Shown here one piece after another: positions 39,627 to 43,947 of a stretch of 43,947 nt of DNA. Source of the DNA: a virus; the IMG/VR virus record IMGVR_UViG_3300024351_000036, positions 1-43,947 of that record. One strand, 5' to 3'. The notes under the pieces were generated by a model, which saw only the letters and a program-made list of their open reading frames with translations, ran no database searches and was not told where the DNA came from. Numbering within the stretch: position 1 is the first letter of the stretch; each line of letters begins with the position of its first letter. Position numbers and translations under genes: made by a program.

Positions 39627-41753
39627 TTATTCTTCGCCGGTTCTCCTAACTGCTTCTCCATAATTTCCAACTTTTTTAATACCTTGGTTAAACCATTCTG
39701 GAGCTATATACATAGACTTGTTTCCTTTTCTGCCAGATAAAGTATTAGAAAATCCACCCAAAGCTGTATATTCTTGTTGAGTTACAGTTCTTTGAATTTG
39801 TCTGGCCGTCATATTAGCCATTAGCAAAGATGAATATCTATCTTTTCTGGTTTTGCTTCCTCTAATTTGATCCTTAAAATCAGGAGTATCCCAGCGATCT
39901 CTACCACCACCAGTTAATGTATGCACTATACTGGCAAGTTCGTCTTTCAGTTCTTCTATTTCCATAACACAATCTTCTAGTGTGTCATATAGTTGTATAT
40001 CTTTTCCTGCTGAATTGTCATATACAATACGCCCTTTATCTCTGTCATCTTCAAACGCTAAACCTAAAGAAACGCTATCAAAGAAAGGAAATAAAAGTAC
40101 TTTATCTTCCATATCTTTGCGAAGTCCATGATTGGCTTCTACAACCCACTTTCCATCAGCAAAATTAACCATATTAAGAATGTGTTTTCCGGGTTTATCG
40201 TCAGAGTCTTTTCTTTTCTTAATGTCTGGATCTATAGTTCTCCAAAAAGCCACTTCTCCTGATTGGAGCTTTGAGTCATCGTGTAAAGCTTCTTCTACAG
40301 ATATACCACCACCCTGACTATCTATAGCTATCTCTCTACATGGAAATAACTTAGCTAAATCCCTTATTTTTCTTGCACAATAAGAGTAGAAGTTTTGTTC
40401 CTTTGTTATGCCTCGTTTTAATTTTTCTCTATGTGCTGCCCTATTCGTTGTCCAGCAATAGACAATCCTTCTAGTATTTTGATGTAAAGCCAAAATAATA
40501 ACGGAAAAGTTATCTCTTTCAGAAGCTGGATCTACAGCCATCACATGTTCTATTCCTGGCTCACCAACTAAAGAGGCAGAAAAATTAATATCTGACAATG
40601 GACCATCAGGTTTTCCTACAACGCATGACTCTATCAAACTACGCTTGAAAAATCCTTCTGAATCAGTTGCAAATGTCGCCCCATACTCAATCATGTAATT
40701 CGCTCTTGTACTTGTCGCTTTCGCTGATGATATCTGTTTTTGATCCATGAAACCAATTGGTAGTAACTCTACTGGTATTCTTATAATTGAGTAGTCACGC
40801 CAGTTAAAACCAGCAGGTATTGGTCCTTGGAAAAACTCTTCGAGCTTTTTTGTATCTCCGCCACTATTGATGATTGTGCGATAAGAGTTCCAGTTCTTAT
40901 AGAAATGATTAAATGAATAGTAAGCTGTTCCTGAGATTATGTTTTGGTTTGCTCTTAAAGTTCTACTTTCTTCTTTTTCATTTTCTTCACTCCATAATCC
41001 AAGTTGTTTCATTAACCTAATTCTTGCTTGATCTTTAACAGATTGAGCAGGAGAAGCAGCTACTGATGAGAAGCCCCTAACAACATTCTGGTAAATTTCT
41101 TCTTTAATAGATGCGAATTCGTCAGCGATTGTATAGTTTGCTCTTTGACCACGGATCTTATCGCCATTACCTAAAGGAAGTGCAAATCCAACACTATCGC
41201 CAACGATCATGTCAAAACGATCTACTGATCTGCTTGGTCCTTGTTCACGATTGTTTTTGCCACGACCAGTTCCACATAAATCTCTATAGATATGTCCATT
41301 TACCCAAAGATTTTCCATGTATTCAAAAATAACTTTGGCCTGTCTAAATGCAGCACCAACGATTGCAATTTTACAACCTTGTGTAAATAAAAGTCGTAAC
41401 ATTGCATATAAACCTAAGATAAAAGACTTTCCACTACCACGACCAGCAATAAGCATAGGGAAGGGGCGATTCCAAAGCTCTTTCAAAATCAAATGCTGGA
41501 ACGGCATAATTTCAATATCGAATAATAATTTACATGTAAAAGGAAAATAATCTGGATTACGCATGATTTTTAAAAGATGCACATGCGGATTCTCTTTGTC
41601 ATAATGCGTCATCACATTGAAAGGATGAATAGTTCCGATTGGCAAATCTAAAAGAGACTCTATGTGCGAAATGTCCGCTCCGGGCCGAATGCCCTGAATT
41701 TCTTTTTCAGAAAGCATCCAAGCTTTATCAAGAACTTTCTTTAGTTTGTCCAT
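39627..41753 (-). CDS. Terminase large subunit
   Basis: I place the start at ATG 41753, giving 708 residues; a TTG at 41813 would overlap the nuclease gene by 86 bases and has no clear binding site. The ATPase has a Walker A GRGSGKS (about 104-110) and Walker B YTIADEF (Asp-Glu about 211-212). The C-terminal nuclease shows HVMAVDPASERD (Asp about 408) and REIAIDSQGGG (Asp about 478), the metal-binding acids of RNase H-like terminase nucleases. It packages DNA into the head and cuts it. The upstream and downstream genes (nuclease, portal) fit a packaging module. It is larger than typical, with an N-terminal extension of about 80 residues before the ATPase core. Confidence 0.92.
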   Translation of the reverse strand: MDKLKKVLDKAWMLSEKEIQGIRPGADISHIESLLDLPIGTIHPFNVMTHYDKENPHVHLLKIMRNPDYFPFTCKLLFDIEIMPFQHLILKELWNRPFPMLIAGRGSGKSFILGLYAMLRLLFTQGCKIAIVGAAFRQAKVIFEYMENLWVNGHIYRDLCGTGRGKNNREQGPSRSVDRFDMIVGDSVGFALPLGNGDKIRGQRANYTIADEFASIKEEIYQNVVRGFSSVAASPAQSVKDQARIRLMKQLGLWSEENEKEESRTLRANQNIISGTAYYSFNHFYKNWNSYRTIINSGGDTKKLEEFFQGPIPAGFNWRDYSIIRIPVELLPIGFMDQKQISSAKATSTRANYMIEYGATFATDSEGFFKRSLIESCVVGKPDGPLSDINFSASLVGEPGIEHVMAVDPASERDNFSVIILALHQNTRRIVYCWTTNRAAHREKLKRGITKEQNFYSYCARKIRDLAKLFPCREIAIDSQGGGISVEEALHDDSKLQSGEVAFWRTIDPDIKKRKDSDDKPGKHILNMVNFADGKWVVEANHGLRKDMEDKVLLFPFFDSVSLGLAFEDDRDKGRIVYDNSAGKDIQLYDTLEDCVMEIEELKDELASIVHTLTGGGRDRWDTPDFKDQIRGSKTRKDRYSSLLMANMTARQIQRTVTQQEYTALGGFSNTLSGRKGNKSMYIAPEWFNQGIKKVGNYGEAVRRTGEE

Positions 41754-42210
41754 AGTGCTCACATACTCTCTTGAATAAACTAGATGCAACTTCTTTTCCG
41801 TATTTTCCTGCAAGGATAATCTTGGTCTTATACTTTACTTCTATATCTAAAAGTGCTTTGACAATAAACTGCGGAGTTATTTTTATATACTTATACTTAC
41901 TTGGCGGAATTTGTGTCGATTGTGGAAATTTGTAAATGTCTTCCATAGTAAATTCTAAAACTATAAATGGTAATTCAAATTCTTCAAGCCTTAATAACTC
42001 GTCGTGAAATCTTTGTTGCGTAATGTTGTTTGAAAACTCGCTAAGATCACCTTTGCGTTCTATGACAAATTTATTTTCAAAACCCTCTAATGAATAATCG
42101 CCGGTTTTTAGTGTAGCGATAGTCATTCCATCACAAGATGGACCTGGGTTAAACTCCCAACCAAGCTGTTCTCTAGTGTCTTTGATTACTTTATATTTTT
42201 TGCTGTTCAT
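41728..42210 (-). CDS. ERCC4/XPF-type nuclease
   Basis: This 160-residue protein starts at ATG 42210, inside the end of the dehydratase gene (20-base overlap). It has KDTREQLGWEF (residues 10-20), then KTGDYSLEGFENKFVIERKG, matching the GD...ERK signature of XPF/MUS81-type nucleases (GD at 37-38, ERK at 51-53). The usual Asp four residues after ERK is replaced by Ser, with Asp and Glu nearby (ERKGDLSEF). The family cuts branched or 3'-flap DNA. Its place just before the large terminase suggests a role in trimming or resolving DNA before packaging; that is inference. No partner subunit is evident here. Confidence 0.82.
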   Translation of the reverse strand: MNSKKYKVIKDTREQLGWEFNPGPSCDGMTIATLKTGDYSLEGFENKFVIERKGDLSEFSNNITQQRFHDELLRLEEFELPFIVLEFTMEDIYKFPQSTQIPPSKYKYIKITPQFIVKALLDIEVKYKTKIILAGKYGKEVASSLFKRVCEHYGQTKESS

Positions 42211-43186
42211 AAAGTTGATAGTCAGACATAACCATGTCTTTAACTAACTCTTCAAAGGTGAAGGTGGGTGTCCAACCAGTCACTTCCATGATCTTTGTAG
42301 GGTTTCCACGAAGGTGTTTTACTTCAGATGGTCTAAAAAGAGACTCATCTATATCAACATATTGCTTGTAGTTGTCAATTCCTGCAACAAGGCAAGCTTC
42401 TTCTAGAAAATCTTGAACGGAATGGGTGTTACCAGTAGCTACTACATAGTCGTCTGGCTTGTCTTGATCAACAATTAGCTTCATCGCCCTAACATAATCC
42501 TTTGCATGACCCCAATCTCTTTTAGCTTTTAGATTTCCAAGACTTAATTTAGGTAAATGAAGACCTCTTTCATAACAATACATGAACTTTGCTGCCCACA
42601 AACTGATTTTTCTGGTCACAAAGTTGTGTCCTCTGCGTGGACTCTCATGATTAAAGAGAATTCCGCAGCTTGCATGTATGTTATATGAGTTGCGATAGCA
42701 GTTTACGAAGTTGTGTGCTGCTACTTTTGCTACTGCATAAGGACTTTCTGGTACAAATGGAGTAGTTTCGTCTTGAGTTCCGTCTTCTTCGACCATATTT
42801 CCAAATTGTTCGGACGAACTAGCCTGATAAAACTTCGCCCAAGGAGTAATTTCCTTGAAAGCTTGCAAAACATTGAAGCAACCTAGTGCAACTGAGTCAA
42901 AAGTTAGCTTTGGTTGGTCAAAAGATATGCGAACATGTGATTGTGCAGCTAAATTGAAGACATAGTCGGGCTTTTCAGCAGACAAAATGCTCTCAATCGA
43001 GTGATAATCGGTCACATCGCCATAAACTAGACTAAAATCGGACGAATTCATCGCATTTCTTATGCGAGAAATGTTTTCAAACGATGTTCTTCGTGTAACA
43101 CCTACTGTTTTGATGTTATTTTCAAGCAAATGCTCGGCTAAATACGATCCATCTTGTCCTGTTACGCCAAAAATTACTGCTTTCAT
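42191..43186 (-). CDS. gmd: GDP-mannose 4,6-dehydratase
   Basis: This protein of 331 residues starts at ATG 43186, behind AGAAGGAAAGCAC, and overlaps the previous stop by four bases. It belongs to the extended short-chain dehydrogenase family: GVTGQDGSYLAEHLL carries the GxxGxxG nucleotide-binding motif (residues 7-13), NLAAQSHV follows at about 78-85, and the catalytic set is S124-S125/E126 in ASSSEQFG plus Y150 and K154 in SPYAVAK. The segment GILFNHESPRRGHNFVTRKI is characteristic of GDP-mannose dehydratases. It converts GDP-mannose to GDP-4-keto-6-deoxymannose, precursor of fucose, rhamnose and perosamine. The enzyme that would finish the sugar is not in the window. Confidence 0.9.
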   Translation of the reverse strand: MKAVIFGVTGQDGSYLAEHLLENNIKTVGVTRRTSFENISRIRNAMNSSDFSLVYGDVTDYHSIESILSAEKPDYVFNLAAQSHVRISFDQPKLTFDSVALGCFNVLQAFKEITPWAKFYQASSSEQFGNMVEEDGTQDETTPFVPESPYAVAKVAAHNFVNCYRNSYNIHASCGILFNHESPRRGHNFVTRKISLWAAKFMYCYERGLHLPKLSLGNLKAKRDWGHAKDYVRAMKLIVDQDKPDDYVVATGNTHSVQDFLEEACLVAGIDNYKQYVDIDESLFRPSEVKHLRGNPTKIMEVTGWTPTFTFEELVKDMVMSDYQLYEQQKI

Positions 43187-43947
43187 GTGCTTTCCTTCTG
43201 TTCTTCCATAGTGTCAGCGTTCAAAATTGGCAAATCGGAGTTCCCATCCTCATAAACATGGGCAGATCCTAGTCTTTCCATCTCCTTAGATGACACATGC
43301 TTCATGATTTCCATGTGTCGCCCCATAAGTTCTCTGTTCTCTTCGTCTTGTAACTGCTTGATAATAGCTAAAAAGCTCTGTTTTGACGACTCAATTCTTG
43401 TAACTCTCTGCTCTCTAGTGGCTTTTAGGTCTTTTAGTAGTGCCTGATGCTTCTCTTCAAGCTTAATGAACTCACTAGATCGTGCTTGCTCTGCCTGTTT
43501 TGCTGCCTGAATCTGTGCTTCGAGCGATAAAACATACTCTCTGTCTTGTTCTGACATTGCAGAACGGTCTGGAAAAGTAGAAAGATAGTCATTTTGCATA
43601 GAGACAAGCCTAGCTATCTCTTGTGCTGCACTGTATTTTGCTTTCGCATTACGGTGCATCATAATTTCAAACTTTATAAGCAGAGAAATTTGAGTTTGTT
43701 CGGTCACTAACACATCATCTTTGAACTGAGCCATATACTGAGCGTACTTTTCTTCATAATAAAGCAACTCATTGGGCGAAAGTTCTTCTGTTAACTGCTG
43801 CCAAGTCTTTGTTCTCTTAATATCCTTAGCTATTTCAACTTCTTTTTCGTTTAAAGAAGCCAATCGGCGATCAGCCTTGAGCATTAGTTCGCTCTGTTTA
43901 ATCACTCTCTTTACTTGAGCCTGGCTCTTATTTAATAGAGTAGCAAT
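43183..43947 (-). CDS. Candidate small terminase subunit (N-terminus cut by window edge)
   Basis: The frame is open to the window end; a GTG at 43905 is only an internal codon. The 14 codons before it continue the protein as IATLLNKSQAQVKR, which looks like the recognition part of a helix-turn-helix, as found at the start of small terminase subunits. Residues after that are long charged helices with coiled-coil character (ELSPNELLYYEEKYAQYMAQ, LEEKHQALLKDLKATREQ). It is first of the packaging genes, ahead of the large terminase by three genes. The DNA-binding role is inferred from the partial motif and position. The gene continues upstream of this window. Confidence 0.55.
   Translation of the reverse strand: MATLLNKSQAQVKRVIKQSELMLKADRRLASLNEKEVEIAKDIKRTKTWQQLTEELSPNELLYYEEKYAQYMAQFKDDVLVTEQTQISLLIKFEIMMHRNAKAKYSAAQEIARLVSMQNDYLSTFPDRSAMSEQDREYVLSLEAQIQAAKQAEQARSSEFIKLEEKHQALLKDLKATREQRVTRIESSKQSFLAIIKQLQDEENRELMGRHMEIMKHVSSKEMERLGSAHVYEDGNSDLPILNADTMEEQKEST

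Noticed and set aside
41754-41813. Upstream TTG start for the large terminase
   Set aside because: It would overlap the nuclease gene by 86 bases and lacks a ribosome binding site; the ATG at 41753 is more plausible.
1-43947. Prophage or integration features (attachment sites, integrase, tRNA genes)
   Set aside because: None could be found by eye on either strand.

Overview
The window is a late-gene (virion structure and DNA packaging) region of a tailed double-stranded DNA phage (Caudoviricetes). Every supported gene lies on the minus strand, so the region is transcribed from high to low coordinates. It is AT-rich and tightly packed, with many 1-4 base start/stop overlaps and no gene-free stretch above about 100 bases. 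There are no bacterial housekeeping genes, integrase or tRNAs. It looks like a contig of a large, probably environmental, uncultured phage. The host cannot be named from this sequence. A tail tube gene and a tape measure gene are present and no sheath gene is seen, which favours a long non-contractile tail, but a sheath could lie outside the window.

In order of transcription. (1) 43.9-33.8 kb, packaging and head: a small coiled-coil protein with a helix-turn-helix-like N-terminus cut by the window edge (candidate small terminase), a GDP-mannose 4,6-dehydratase, an ERCC4/XPF-type nuclease, large terminase, portal, a glycosyltransferase-like unknown, a prohead protease fused to a scaffold (with a well-placed internal start that would make the scaffold alone), a small probable decoration protein and the HK97-fold major capsid protein, closed by a strong terminator. 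(2) 33.7-31.2 kb, a surface-sugar cassette directly behind that terminator and a candidate promoter: an unknown with glycosyltransferase-like features, a DxD glycosyltransferase and a sulfotransferase. (3) 31.2-21.9 kb: two huge collagen-like fibre proteins (686 and about 2,248 aa) and a DUF4376-like candidate fibre chaperone. (4) 21.9-19.3 kb: small genes including a one-pass membrane protein (candidate holin), two very small ORFs, two related beta-rich proteins, a candidate head-tail adaptor and a small structural protein. (5) 19.3-6.1 kb: a third collagen-like protein (981 aa), a giant 2,647-aa protein with poly-threonine linkers, and three smaller proteins sharing modules with it. (6) 6.1-0 kb, neck and tail: a zinc-ribbon neck-like protein, two structural proteins, the probable tail tube protein, a terminator, three tail-chaperone-type genes, another terminator, and the first 150 codons of the tape measure protein.

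The striking feature is an adhesion and surface-coat apparatus of about 25 kb. It contains more than 6,500 residues of collagen-like Gly-X-Gln repeats, mucin-like poly-threonine linkers written in mixed threonine codons, cysteine-rich mini-domains and duplicated beta domains. Genes for nucleotide-sugar synthesis, glycosyl transfer and sulfation lie in the same late region. A coherent but unproven reading is that the phage makes glycosylated, possibly sulfated, mucin/collagen-like fibres on its virion.
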